From: Bacteroidales bacterium
Lineage (GTDB): Bacteria; Bacteroidota; Bacteroidia; Bacteroidales; JAADJA01
Direction: 5' to 3'
Assembly: GCA_021740645.1 (NCBI GenBank)
Contig: JAIOZL010000009.1
Coordinates: forward strand, 1 to 64,000
DNA length: 64,000 bases
Made by a program: the position numbers and the translations under genes
The notes under the pieces: model-generated
Seen by the model: only the letters and a program-made list of their open reading frames with translations
The model's database searches: none
Told to the model about the DNA's origin: nothing
In this document: positions 31,101 through 39,301 of the stretch, piece by piece
Layout of the letters: every line of letters begins with the position of its first letter
Position numbering within the stretch: position 1 is the stretch's first letter

Positions 31101-31758
31101 GGTATTTAAAGATGGCAATGATGATCATCAATTTATTATTCCGGATAGTTTAATACTTGATACCTCACAATATTTGGTTTTATACCGCGACTCAATAAAA
31201 TTCAAGGTTATCTTTCCTGAAGTTACCAATGCCATCGGACCCTTTGAATTTGGTTTGGCCAATGAAGGGGAAAACCTGAGGCTATTCGATAGCACCGGAT
31301 TTTTAGTGTATAATGTTCCCTATTCTAACTTACCCCCTTGGCCAAATGATGCTGACAGCACCGGTAAAACTATAAATATAACAAATGCTATTGCCGATCC
31401 AACAAATGGCCTCAACTGGTTTTCGGCATGTATTGGTGGTTCACCAGGAGGCCCTACCCTCCCGTGCGACACTGTGGGAGTACCAGACCGTTTCATAACT
31501 AATTTTGAAATCTGGTTCTACCCAAACCCTGTTACCGGAAATATAAATATAAATTTACTTTCGGATATGTCTGAAGTAGTAAATATCCGGATCTATGATG
31601 TGTTTGGAAATACAGTGCTTCAAAGGAAAGCAACAGTGAAGGCAAAAACCGCGCAACACCTTATTTACCCCATAGATTCAATGGATGATGGATTATATTT
31701 CATTAATTTCTTTTCTGGAAATTTAAACAACACCTATAAGATACTCATCCAAAAGTGA
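28189..31758 (+). CDS. Secreted CotH/lamin-tail protein with T9SS sorting domain
   Basis: The 1189-residue protein has a signal peptide (LIFRLYRICIFLGFLGG, ending LYSQ), a lamin-tail domain (about 30-110, IVINEICSRNN and NDWVELFN), a region with jelly-roll-like strands, a chitobiase-C-like segment (LRYTLDGSQ), a CotH kinase-like domain (about 440-770), a second lamin-tail domain (about 945-1060, INEINYHSND, DWIEIFNP) and a T9SS type A C-terminal domain (WFYPNPVTGN to YKILIQK). In the CotH region, EYWGIHNIREKID and TDVDFGFG resemble the kinase core of spore-coat CotH. The modular surface protein is exported by Sec and then T9SS. It is probably monocistronic. Whether the kinase-like domain is active here is unknown. 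Confidence 0.88.
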   Translation: MKKLIFRLYRICIFLGFLGGSFGQLYSQIVINEICSRNNSVLLDDDHESNDWVELFNTSDDTINLADWYISDVLGNTTKWQFPEIKVLPDSFLIIIAGDNSKKEVVDHWETVIQAEDIWKYWIPDSNPDSLWNTLSFNDSSWMEGPGGFGRGDGDDNTVLPDSVATVYIRKTFTIPDTSILSNALLHIDYDDAFVAYLNGVEIARANIGWPGKIQSWDDIAYGIHRAVMLDSLLPDEFKIEPEVFKSIIKEGENLLAIQGLNAWNNHGNSSLIPFLSVSVKDTSQYFDDVPWWFGKKPVYLHCNFKLSGDGESVILSDTEENIIDIFNFPYTNSDHSYGRETDGSAEMAYFNAPTPGYSNGFSTPFFGYTKTPLLNKAAGFYSESFELEVLNLVPGDSLRYTLDGSQVTDSSALFTEGILIDSTQVVKTRYFKSGLLPGKTNTKSFIFNYVSTLPLISLSINPHDLWDWEEGIYVLGPNADPGFPFLGANFWQDWAKPIHIEYFDTTQNLAFDLDADVEIHGGFSRAYDQKSLRVICSNKYDTPEINYKIFGQKDISNFKKLVLRNSGQDFNQAHFRDAFMHDLLSQNPNINYQAYEPSIVFLNGEYWGIHNIREKIDRYYLNSNFSVHTDSVDLLRDNRIIMEGDYYSYEPMIEYIKAVTLADSIVYDSVSKLVDIENYTDYFIAEMFYVNHDWPGHNTKYWRERKEGSKWRYILTDVDFGFGSISNVSDNELYRVLHNNIQWADNHWILRKLITNMDYQEYFINRSADMFNTYFRTDIMVNKIMEFKERLAPEMPMHKARWGGTFEAWEAQVNGMVYFAENRIQFVHQHYINEFGLEKTVEVSISVDSTAHGNIHINTLSPDTFPWQGTYFDGNPITLIAKADSGYIFSHWESSLNLSAIDSASAHLRINVDTNAFFIAHYFPDTFNTFIDTPFVIINEINYHSNDTLDAGDWIEIFNPDTVSWDLTGWVFKDGNDDHQFIIPDSLILDTSQYLVLYRDSIKFKVIFPEVTNAIGPFEFGLANEGENLRLFDSTGFLVYNVPYSNLPPWPNDADSTGKTINITNAIADPTNGLNWFSACIGGSPGGPTLPCDTVGVPDRFITNFEIWFYPNPVTGNININLLSDMSEVVNIRIYDVFGNTVLQRKATVKAKTAQHLIYPIDSMDDGLYFINFFSGNLNNTYKILIQK

Positions 31759-31862
31759 TTAATCCAGCGGGATCTAAAACTTTGGACTTCTATTCACTAG
31801 GCCTGCGCATTTTAAGAGGAAATATTTTTCTTTTTAGAATCAAAATCAATTGTCCCGGTATA

Positions 31863-31894
31863 AAAAGTTAAAAAAATCATAAATTTTAACTTTT
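31863..31894. repeat. 11-bp inverted repeat between two T9SS genes
   Basis: AAAAGTTAAAA and TTTTAACTTTT, separated by ten bases, form a perfect but very AT-rich stem 49 bases before the next start codon. It could end transcription of the CotH gene or act in the leader of the next gene. Confidence 0.4.
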
Positions 31895-31942
31895 ATGTAA
31901 GAATCTGGTTATTATTATGTCGAATCGTTTAAAATTCAACAT

Positions 31943-32626
31943 ATGTATAAATTTTACACGACATTTCTTATTTTATCTTTCTTATCTGTCACTGGATTTG
32001 GCCAGGCTTTTATGTTTACACCCACAGATAACTTTGTGGGTTATCAAACCGTGGATGTCTACCATAATTATATCGTTTACCAGGAAAACCTCACCGGAGG
32101 TGAACTGGTCCTTGGTTGGGAAAACCTTTCACACGACATCCCTGGGGAATGGGGAGTTACAATGTGCGATTATGGGGGATGCTATATTGGGATAGCGCCG
32201 GGAGGCATAATGCTCCCGCTTAGTGATACCTTACGAGGCCTTCTTAAAATTACGGTTAATCCAAATGGCTTTGCAGCATCAGGTACAGCCACTTTCAGGG
32301 TGTATGATAATAAACATCCTGAAGATAGTGATACTGTTTCCTTTACAATGCATGCAAGCGGTTTTGTTTCTATTTCAAACACTGTAATTAATGGATCATT
32401 GCAGGTTTATCCAAATCCGGCTAATGAGTGGTTTGTGGTAGATAATCTTGAAAATACCGAATCAATCAAAATAATCAATATGCAGGGGAAAATTGTTCAT
32501 AAAGAAGAAATCACCCGCATTGAATCTAAACACATAAACAGCACGCTTTTTCCTGCCGGAATTTATTTTGTTATTGCTGAAAGCAAAAATGGAATAGTAA
32601 AACGGGAAAAGCTGGTTATTCAATAA
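31943..32626 (+). CDS. Small secreted T9SS protein, function unknown
   Basis: The 227-residue protein has a signal peptide (FYTTFLILSFLSVTGFGQ), a beta-rich middle part of about 125 residues (22-150) with a CDYGGCYIG pair of cysteines, and a T9SS type A sorting domain starting at LQVYPNPANE and ending REKLVIQ. The middle part resembles the small beta-sandwich domains found ahead of sorting signals in other Bacteroidota proteins (residues such as PGGIMLPLSDT followed by LLKITVNPNG), but I do not recognise a specific family. It may act as an adhesion or accessory module on the cell surface. A strong terminator follows. Confidence 0.8.
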   Translation: MYKFYTTFLILSFLSVTGFGQAFMFTPTDNFVGYQTVDVYHNYIVYQENLTGGELVLGWENLSHDIPGEWGVTMCDYGGCYIGIAPGGIMLPLSDTLRGLLKITVNPNGFAASGTATFRVYDNKHPEDSDTVSFTMHASGFVSISNTVINGSLQVYPNPANEWFVVDNLENTESIKIINMQGKIVHKEEITRIESKHINSTLFPAGIYFVIAESKNGIVKREKLVIQ

Positions 32627-32658
32627 TTTTTCTTATCACTAAAATGGTAATTTGGTGG

Positions 32659-32685
32659 CCCTGGCAGAAATGCCAGGGTTTTTTT
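32659..32685 (+). terminator. Rho-independent terminator after the small T9SS gene
   Basis: CCCTGGCA, a GAAA tetraloop and TGCCAGGG, followed by seven T residues, make a textbook intrinsic terminator 33 bases after the stop codon. Confidence 0.93.
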
Positions 32686-32721
32686 ATTCGCATTCGAATC
32701 CGACATTCTGCCTATTTGTTT

Positions 32722-32729
32722 TAAATTTG
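32722..32729 (+). promoter_or_regulatory. Bacteroidota -7 box (TAAATTTG) for the GH18 gene
   Basis: TAAATTTG matches TAnnTTTG and lies 18 bases before the start codon at 32747, just after the preceding terminator. No convincing -33 TTG is seen. Confidence 0.5.
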
Positions 32730-32746
32730 TCTTTTCATTATAATTC

Positions 32747-34507
32747 ATGGACAAAACTATAATACTTCTGTTTTTTTTATCTTGTTCTTCACTTTTGTAT
32801 TCGCAGGACAAAGGTTTTAAATCTATTCATCAAACGGAGTCGGAATATTATCATAAAGTTCAAAATGAAAAGCAAGTATTTCCTATTAAGCAAAAAAACA
32901 GTCACTCGTTTCAGGAGCTGAATAAAAAAGTGTTTGGCTACCATCCTTACTGGGCGGGTAACAATTACCTGAACTACCAATGGGATTTATTATCTGATTT
33001 TTGTCATTTCTCTTACGAAGTTGACCCTGCAACGGGCAATGCCATTACTAACCATGATTGGAATACTTCACCTGCAATTGATTCCGCCCTGGCCCACCAG
33101 GTGAAAGTTCATTTGTGTGTTACTTTGTTTTCGGGCCATGCAGCATTCTTTACTAATCCTGAGGCACAAGAAGCCCTTATAACAAACATCATTGATCTAA
33201 TTGGATCAAGGGGTGCTCATGGCGTAAATATGGATATAGAAGCTCTACCGTCGGCATACAAAGAGGAGTTTATGGCCTTTATGCAGGAGTTAAGGATACG
33301 CATCAATAACGAACTTCCGGGTACCGAAATAAGTATTGCTTCGCCTGCGGTGAACTGGAGTAATAAATTTAACATCCCCGAATTAAATGAGATCCTCGAT
33401 TTTTTTATGGTAATGTCGTACGATTATTATTGGGGTGGGAGTTCACAGGCAGGGCCATCTTCTCCAGTATATCCAATGATCGAATTTTATAATTACAGTT
33501 TTTCACGAACCATTTCCTACTACCAGTCACAAGGTGTACCTGCAGATAAATTAATCATGGGTGTTCCGTATTATGCCTACCAGTGGCCTACACAAGGACA
33601 ATATGCGCCCTCAGCCACTACAGCATCAGGATCAGCATATACTTATTCCAATATTAAAAACAACACCTCCGGGAATTATTCACCGGAAAATAAACATCGT
33701 GAACCCAACAGCCGGGTTCCTTATTATTCCTTTCAAACGGGAGGCTGGAACCAATGCTTCCTGGATGATGTATATAGTTTAGGTGAAAAATATGATATTG
33801 TAAACCGTCGTAAATTATCGGGGATTGGGATTTGGGCATTGGGATATGATGATGGCTATACCGAGCTGTGGGATTTGATTGCCGACAAGTTCACAACAAG
33901 TGCTTCAATCACTACTCCTGATACTATTTTCGATACCGGAGGTGAAGTTGTTGATTATTATGATAATGAATCCTATTTATATACACTCACTACGAATCCG
34001 GGAACGCAAGTTTATTTGGGTTTTTCTTATCTGAACCTGGAAGAAGATTATGATACTTTATGGATATATGACGGGCCTGATGTCACAAGTCCGTTACTGG
34101 GATTATTCTCAGGAGATTCAATTCCTGAAATGATCACAGCTTCGGCAAACTCCCTTTGCTTAAAGTTTTTTTCGGATGGCGCAACTACAGAAGCCGGCTG
34201 GAAGGCTATATTTGATACTGTCGCCGTATCGGGAGTTACTTCTCAAAATATGGCCGGCAAACCCACTGCAAGTCCTAACCCATGTAATGATTTAATCACG
34301 ATTACCCTTCCACAAAATTTATATGAGAAAGGTGCATTAAAAGTCTCAGGAGTTAATAGTATTGGGCAAACTATTTTGAACGCCTATTTTATGCCCAGCA
34401 ATATGCAAATCCAAATAGATATTGCCTCATGGCCTAAGGGTATATATTATTTACTTCTTCAAGCCAATAAGAAAGAAGCAGCCCCGTTGAAAATTATCAA
34501 AATTTAA
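32747..34507 (+). CDS. Secreted GH18 glycosidase-like protein with CUB and T9SS domains
   Basis: The 586-residue protein has a signal peptide (IILLFFLSCSSLLYSQ), a GH18 TIM barrel (about 60-380), a CUB domain (about 385-495, with DTLWIYDGPDVTSPLLG), and a T9SS type A sorting domain (ASPNPCNDLITI to LKIIKI). The GH18 catalytic segment is HGVNMDIE at residues 158-165: the proton donor E165 and the neighbouring D163 are kept, while the two outer acidic positions of the DxxDxDxE motif are H158 and N161. YDYYWGG and a late tryptophan (IGIWALGYDDG) fit GH18 substrate sites. It should cleave, or merely bind, beta-1,4-linked N-acetylglucosamine polymers outside the cell. The changed motif makes reduced or altered activity possible. 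Confidence 0.88.
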   Translation: MDKTIILLFFLSCSSLLYSQDKGFKSIHQTESEYYHKVQNEKQVFPIKQKNSHSFQELNKKVFGYHPYWAGNNYLNYQWDLLSDFCHFSYEVDPATGNAITNHDWNTSPAIDSALAHQVKVHLCVTLFSGHAAFFTNPEAQEALITNIIDLIGSRGAHGVNMDIEALPSAYKEEFMAFMQELRIRINNELPGTEISIASPAVNWSNKFNIPELNEILDFFMVMSYDYYWGGSSQAGPSSPVYPMIEFYNYSFSRTISYYQSQGVPADKLIMGVPYYAYQWPTQGQYAPSATTASGSAYTYSNIKNNTSGNYSPENKHREPNSRVPYYSFQTGGWNQCFLDDVYSLGEKYDIVNRRKLSGIGIWALGYDDGYTELWDLIADKFTTSASITTPDTIFDTGGEVVDYYDNESYLYTLTTNPGTQVYLGFSYLNLEEDYDTLWIYDGPDVTSPLLGLFSGDSIPEMITASANSLCLKFFSDGATTEAGWKAIFDTVAVSGVTSQNMAGKPTASPNPCNDLITITLPQNLYEKGALKVSGVNSIGQTILNAYFMPSNMQIQIDIASWPKGIYYLLLQANKKEAAPLKIIKI

Positions 34508-34549
34508 TCACCAAATTATTCATTTTTAATATTCAAACTGGGAACAACT

Positions 34550-34563
34550 GTTAATTAATTAAC
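34550..34563. promoter_or_regulatory. 14-bp palindrome upstream of mutA
   Basis: GTTAATTAATTAAC is a perfect palindrome located just ahead of the mutA promoter elements (34571-34602). Its position would suit a repressor or activator site, but such AT-rich palindromes can occur by chance. Confidence 0.35.
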
Positions 34564-34570
34564 AATTAAC

Positions 34571-34602
34571 TTGTAATATTCAGAAATTAAACTATAATTT
34601 TG
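34571..34602 (+). promoter_or_regulatory. mutA promoter (-33 TTG, -7 TAATTTTG)
   Basis: TTG at 34571-34573 and TAATTTTG at 34595-34602 are 21 bases apart, the usual Bacteroidota spacing. The start codon is 42 bases downstream of the -7 box. Confidence 0.65.
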
Positions 34603-34644
34603 CCCCATCTTTATCAAAGTTTTGTTATTTAACAAAGTTAACAC

Positions 34645-36531
34645 ATGGATCAGACAGAAAAAAAACAAGCATTGTTTAAGGATTTCCCTCCAGCAACAAA
34701 ACAGGAATGGAAAGAAAAAATTATTCAGGACCTGAAAGGGGCTGATTATAACAAGAAGCTTGTTTGGCGCACTATCGAAGGGTTTGATGTGGAGCCAATA
34801 TACAGTAAGGAGGATCTTCCGAACACTGACAAACCACAGGACCTGCCGGGCATTTTTCCATACGTCCGCGGAAACAAAACCCATAATATCTGGCACATTC
34901 GTCAGGATATTAAGGTAACAAACATTCAATCTGCCAATAAAAAAGCACTTGATATATTAATGAAAGGTGTCACTTCACTTGGATTTATTATTGATCAAAA
35001 GTTTGAACCTACGAAAGATGAACTTGAAAAATTATGTGAAAACATTTACGCGGATGCCGTCGAGTTAAATTTTGTTTGTTTTCATAACTCCCTTAAGGTA
35101 GTCCGGGATATTGAAAGCCTCGTAAAAAAATACAACCGTCAGCTGGACAAAATTTACGGCTCTGTTGACTTTGATCCTATTGGACAATTTGTTCTAAAAG
35201 GAAAATTCCCCGTTTCTGAAGAAGACTCTTTTGATACTGCCAAACAATTAATTGAAGCCGCCAAACATCTTCCTAACTTTAAAGTCATTGCAGTCAATGG
35301 AAGTTATTTCCATAACTCAGGATCAGGGATTGTACAGGAACTTGCTTTTAGCCTGGCCCAGGGAGTTGGTTATCTCACACAATTAACGGAGAGAGGGCTT
35401 TCCATTAATCAGATAGCGCCAAGGATGAAGTTTCAATTTGCCATAGGGTCAAATTATTTCATGGAAATAGCCAAGATAAGGGCTGCCAGGATGCTTTGGG
35501 CTCATATTGTAAAAGCTTATGGGACTTGTGATAATTGCAATACACAAATGTTTATTCATTCGGTTACCAGTAACTGGAATAAAACAGTTTATGATGCCTA
35601 TGTAAATATGCTCCGAACGACTACTGAGGCTATGTCGGGGATAACCGGCGGGACTGACTCGTTAACTGTTCTGCCATTTAATTCTGTGTATGAAGAATCT
35701 ACAGCGTTTTCAGAGCGTATTGCCCGAAGTCAGCAATTGCTGCTTAAAGAAGAATCCTATATGGATAAAGTTGCTGATCCCGCCGCAGGATCCTATTATA
35801 TTGAAAACCTTACTCAATCAATTGCCAGCCAGGCATGGGAACTGTTCCTTAAAGTGCAGGAAAAAGGAGGGTTTCTGGAAGCCTTCAAAGCCGGTTTTAT
35901 ACAGGAAGAAATCAAAACAACCGCCGACAGAAGGCATTTAGATATTGCTACCCGGAAAGAAATACTTTTAGGCACCAACCAATATCCCAATACGGGTGAG
36001 TATTTAGAAAAAGATTTTGACAGATTAAGGGATATTTCCCTCCCTAAAAATGAGAAACCGGATAATATTGAAGTATTGAAACCCACCAGGGGTGCCTCTG
36101 CTTTTGAACAATTAAGAATTCAAACTGACAAGTATGCTCTGAATGCTCCAAGGCCAAGAGTATTTAGGATCACTATGGGAAATTTGGGAATGAGCCGGGC
36201 CCGCTCACAGTTCGCCGGGAATTTCTTTGGGTGTGCCGGATATGAAATTATTGACAACAATGGATTTAAAACTGTTGAAGAAGCTGCCAAAGCCTGCCTG
36301 AAGGCCAAGGCAAGTATTGCTGTAATTTGCAGCTCAGATGAAGAATACACTGATCTGGTACCAAAATTATATAAGCTTCTTCACCACGAAATGGAGGTGG
36401 TTGTAGCGGGTTATCCCCAGGCCATATTGGATGATCTGCGAAAGTGTGGGGTTGTACATTTCATCCACATCAAATCTAATGTATTGGAGACACTTGGAAA
36501 ATTCCAGGAAATACTGAAAATTAACGAATAA
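34645..36531 (+). CDS. mutA: Methylmalonyl-CoA mutase small subunit
   Basis: The 628-residue protein is the non-catalytic partner of MutB in the heterodimeric, B12-dependent mutase that interconverts methylmalonyl-CoA and succinyl-CoA. It has the mutase TIM-barrel domain (about 30-470; SNYFMEIAKIRAARMLW, SVTSNWNKT, DPAAGSYYIE) and a C-terminal B12-domain-like Rossmann fold (about 505-628). As usual for the small subunit, the cobalt-ligand DxHxxG motif is missing: the corresponding segment reads NLGMSRARSQ. This is normal and not a sign of decay. mutB follows after 24 bases. In Bacteroidota the pair serves propionate formation from succinate or propionate degradation. No epimerase, meaB or carboxylase gene is in the window. 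Confidence 0.95.
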   Translation: MDQTEKKQALFKDFPPATKQEWKEKIIQDLKGADYNKKLVWRTIEGFDVEPIYSKEDLPNTDKPQDLPGIFPYVRGNKTHNIWHIRQDIKVTNIQSANKKALDILMKGVTSLGFIIDQKFEPTKDELEKLCENIYADAVELNFVCFHNSLKVVRDIESLVKKYNRQLDKIYGSVDFDPIGQFVLKGKFPVSEEDSFDTAKQLIEAAKHLPNFKVIAVNGSYFHNSGSGIVQELAFSLAQGVGYLTQLTERGLSINQIAPRMKFQFAIGSNYFMEIAKIRAARMLWAHIVKAYGTCDNCNTQMFIHSVTSNWNKTVYDAYVNMLRTTTEAMSGITGGTDSLTVLPFNSVYEESTAFSERIARSQQLLLKEESYMDKVADPAAGSYYIENLTQSIASQAWELFLKVQEKGGFLEAFKAGFIQEEIKTTADRRHLDIATRKEILLGTNQYPNTGEYLEKDFDRLRDISLPKNEKPDNIEVLKPTRGASAFEQLRIQTDKYALNAPRPRVFRITMGNLGMSRARSQFAGNFFGCAGYEIIDNNGFKTVEEAAKACLKAKASIAVICSSDEEYTDLVPKLYKLLHHEMEVVVAGYPQAILDDLRKCGVVHFIHIKSNVLETLGKFQEILKINE

Positions 36532-36555
36532 GCATTTCAATCATAAAGCATAATT

Positions 36556-38706
36556 ATGAAACCCAATTTTCACAACCTCGATATCCGGAGCAAATCAAAT
36601 ATTGCTACAGATATAAAAGAATGGGAATTACAAAATAAGATTTCAAAAGACTGGGACACCGCGGAAAGGATTTCAGTAAAAAGTGTCTATACCAGGGAGG
36701 ACCTGGAAAAAATGGAACACCTTGATTTTGTTGCCGGCTTACCACCTTTTCTCCGAGGCCCATATTCAGGAATGTACGCCATGCGCCCATGGACCATCCG
36801 GCAATATGCAGGCTTTAGTACGGCAGAAGAGTCTAATGCATTTTATCGCAGAAATCTTGCGGCTGGACAAAAAGGATTATCCATCGCATTTGACCTGGCC
36901 ACGCACCGGGGATATGATTCTGATCATCCAAGGGTAGAAGGAGATGTAGGAAAGGCTGGAGTTGCTGTTGATTCTATTTTAGATATGAACATACTGTTCG
37001 ACCAGATTCCTCTGGATAAAATGTCGGTTTCTATGACCATGAATGGTGCAGTGATACCTGTTTTGGCTTTTTATATTGTAGCTGCTCTCGAACAAGGAGT
37101 AAAATATGAAGAGATGACCGGGACCATTCAAAACGATATTTTAAAAGAATTCATGGTTAGGAATACTTACATCTACCCTCCTCTTCCATCCATGAAGATC
37201 ATCGCAGATATTTTTGAGTTTACTTCCCAAAAAATGCCAAAGTTTAATTCCATTTCCATAAGTGGTTACCATATGCAGGAAGCCGGTGCTACAGCAGATA
37301 TTGAGCTCGCCTATACCCTTGCAGATGGATTGGAATACTTACGCGCGGGTGTAAATGCCGGAATGGATATTGATGCTTTTGCACCCCGTTTATCATTCTT
37401 TTGGGGTATCGGGATGAATCACTTCATGGAAATCGCAAAGATGCGCGCAGCCAGAATGCTATGGGCTAAAATTGTAAAGCAGTTTAACCCAAAAAATCCA
37501 AAGTCGCTTGCATTACGCACACATTGTCAGACTTCAGGCTGGAGTTTAACGGAACAGGATCCCTTTAATAATGTAGCACGTACCTGTGTAGAAGCTATGG
37601 CTGCCGTTCTTGGTCATACCCAGTCGTTACACACCAATGCCCTTGATGAAGCAATTGCCCTTCCTACTGATTTTTCAGCAAGGATTGCAAGAAACACACA
37701 GATATATATTCAGGAAGAAACCGATGTTTGCAGAAGCGTTGACCCCTGGGCTGGATCGTACTATGTAGAAAGCCTCACCCATGAAATTGCTCAAAAAGCC
37801 TGGCAGCACATTCAGGAAATCGAAGAATTGGGCGGAATGGCTAAAGCAATTGAAACAGGGGTGCCAAAAATGCGCATTGAAGAAGCTTCTGCCCGTAAAC
37901 AAGCGCGTATCGATTCCTATAAGGATACTATCGTTGGGGTAAACAAATACCGACTTGAAAAAGAAGACCCCATCGACACCCTTGAGGTAGACAATACTGC
38001 GGTGAGGGAATCCCAGATAAAACGACTTGATCTTTTGAAGAAAAACAGGAACAATGAAGAAGTAAAAATAGCGCTGGAGGCCATCACTGAAGCCAGTAAA
38101 ACCGGAAAAGGAAACCTTTTGGAATTAGCCATTGACGCGGCACAAAAAAGGGCAAGCCTGGGCGAAATATCTGATGCAATGGAGGAAGTATATGGTAGGT
38201 ATAAAGCAGAAATCAGAGCCATATCAGGAGTATATTCTTCAGAAAGCAAAGGGGATGAGAGTTTTAAAAAAGCCTGTGAACTGGCTGATAAATTTTCAGC
38301 ACTTGAAGGCAGGCGGCCCAGGATAATGGTAGCAAAGATGGGCCAGGACGGCCATGACAGAGGTGCCAAAGTAGTTTCTACAGGCTTTGCAGATATCGGT
38401 TTTGATGTAGATATAGGACCCCTTTTCCAAACTCCCGAGGAAGCCGCCAAACAAGCCGTGGAGAGTGATGTCCATATTCTTGGGGTTTCCAGTTTGGCTG
38501 CCGGCCATAAAACCCTGGTGCCAAAAGTAATTGCCGAACTGAAATACCTGGGAAGAGATGACATTATGGTTATCGTGGGTGGTGTTATTCCTCCCCAGGA
38601 TTATGATTTTCTTTATAAAGCCGGAGTATTGGCAATATTTGGGCCAGGTTCCGTAATTTCAGATGCGGGTATAAAACTATTAGAATTAATGATTGAAAGC
38701 AGGTAA
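36556..38706 (+). CDS. mutB: Methylmalonyl-CoA mutase large (catalytic) subunit
   Basis: The 716-residue catalytic subunit has the mutase TIM barrel (about 45-560, including [35 protein letters not shown] and [16 protein letters not shown]) and a C-terminal cobalamin-binding domain (about 585-710) with cobalt ligand H600 in the base-off/His-on motif GQDGHDRG, followed by [12 protein letters not shown] and GGVIPPQDY. All key features are present, and the length matches the family. It is cotranscribed with mutA from the promoter at 34571-34602. The organism must make or import adenosylcobalamin for this enzyme to work. Confidence 0.97.
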   Translation: MKPNFHNLDIRSKSNIATDIKEWELQNKISKDWDTAERISVKSVYTREDLEKMEHLDFVAGLPPFLRGPYSGMYAMRPWTIRQYAGFSTAEESNAFYRRNLAAGQKGLSIAFDLATHRGYDSDHPRVEGDVGKAGVAVDSILDMNILFDQIPLDKMSVSMTMNGAVIPVLAFYIVAALEQGVKYEEMTGTIQNDILKEFMVRNTYIYPPLPSMKIIADIFEFTSQKMPKFNSISISGYHMQEAGATADIELAYTLADGLEYLRAGVNAGMDIDAFAPRLSFFWGIGMNHFMEIAKMRAARMLWAKIVKQFNPKNPKSLALRTHCQTSGWSLTEQDPFNNVARTCVEAMAAVLGHTQSLHTNALDEAIALPTDFSARIARNTQIYIQEETDVCRSVDPWAGSYYVESLTHEIAQKAWQHIQEIEELGGMAKAIETGVPKMRIEEASARKQARIDSYKDTIVGVNKYRLEKEDPIDTLEVDNTAVRESQIKRLDLLKKNRNNEEVKIALEAITEASKTGKGNLLELAIDAAQKRASLGEISDAMEEVYGRYKAEIRAISGVYSSESKGDESFKKACELADKFSALEGRRPRIMVAKMGQDGHDRGAKVVSTGFADIGFDVDIGPLFQTPEEAAKQAVESDVHILGVSSLAAGHKTLVPKVIAELKYLGRDDIMVIVGGVIPPQDYDFLYKAGVLAIFGPGSVISDAGIKLLELMIESR

Positions 38707-38783
38707 TTATTTGCTGGGAAATTCGTTCTTATTCAGAATGCAACAAAATTACTTATTTACCTATTTAATATTAAATATACTTA

Positions 38784-38791
38784 TATATTTG
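38784..38791 (+). promoter_or_regulatory. Bacteroidota -7 box (TATATTTG)
   Basis: TATATTTG matches TAnnTTTG and precedes the small membrane protein gene at 38827 by 35 bases. It may drive that gene alone or the whole TonB receptor cluster after it. Confidence 0.45.
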
Positions 38792-38826
38792 CAGCTGTTC
38801 TGAGTCGTTGTGATTTGAAGATATAA

Positions 38827-39186
38827 ATGGGAAGAAAATTATTTCATATACTTGGAGTTTTTTATGTATCACTGGCCATCGGCTGTTTACTCGCCGGGGT
38901 TATTGTGGAGTTTCACCAGGTACATATTTATAAAAATCATGTAAGTTTTTGGCAATTACAGGCCACAAAGACGAACCACAAGGACGGTAAAAAATTAATT
39001 CTTTCCGCAAAACAAATTACCTCGAAAGTTTCAGGAAGCAAAATTGATGGTTGCAGCACCAGAATGACCGCTGCAATTGAAAAATTCAGGCTTTCAGAAA
39101 ATACCATTTATTCGAGGCACTTATTCGACCTTATTACCCCTGAATATAATTACGACGAAGCCCAAAGAGGGCCTCCTTCTGTCTAA
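38827..39186 (+). CDS. Small membrane-anchored protein, unknown function
   Basis: The 119-residue protein has a single N-terminal hydrophobic helix (residues about 5-28, HILGVFYVSLAIGCLLAGVIVEF) and a basic soluble part with no domain I recognise. The helix could be a signal peptide, but it lacks a clean cleavage site and reads more like an anchor. The gene has its own -7 box and lies 115 bases before the HmuY-like/TonB cluster on the same strand, so an association with that cluster is possible but not shown. A conserved cysteine-containing stretch (SKIDGCSTRM) is the only notable feature. Coding status is moderately supported by start context and codon use. Confidence 0.55.
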   Translation: MGRKLFHILGVFYVSLAIGCLLAGVIVEFHQVHIYKNHVSFWQLQATKTNHKDGKKLILSAKQITSKVSGSKIDGCSTRMTAAIEKFRLSENTIYSRHLFDLITPEYNYDEAQRGPPSV

Positions 39187-39301
39187 TACATTTATCACTT
39201 CTTAAATACAATACCGGACTGAAATATATACTATATCAGGCTTATAGGTAAATATTCCATATTATTTCAAATTAATAATAATTATTAAATCAATTTACAA
39301 A

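Noticed and set aside
31917..32195. 92-codon open frame overlapping the small T9SS gene
   Set aside because: It is out of frame with the T9SS gene, which has a signal peptide and a sorting domain.
34645..36531. Loss of the B12 motif in MutA as evidence of a broken gene
   Set aside because: The small subunit of heterodimeric mutases normally lacks this motif.
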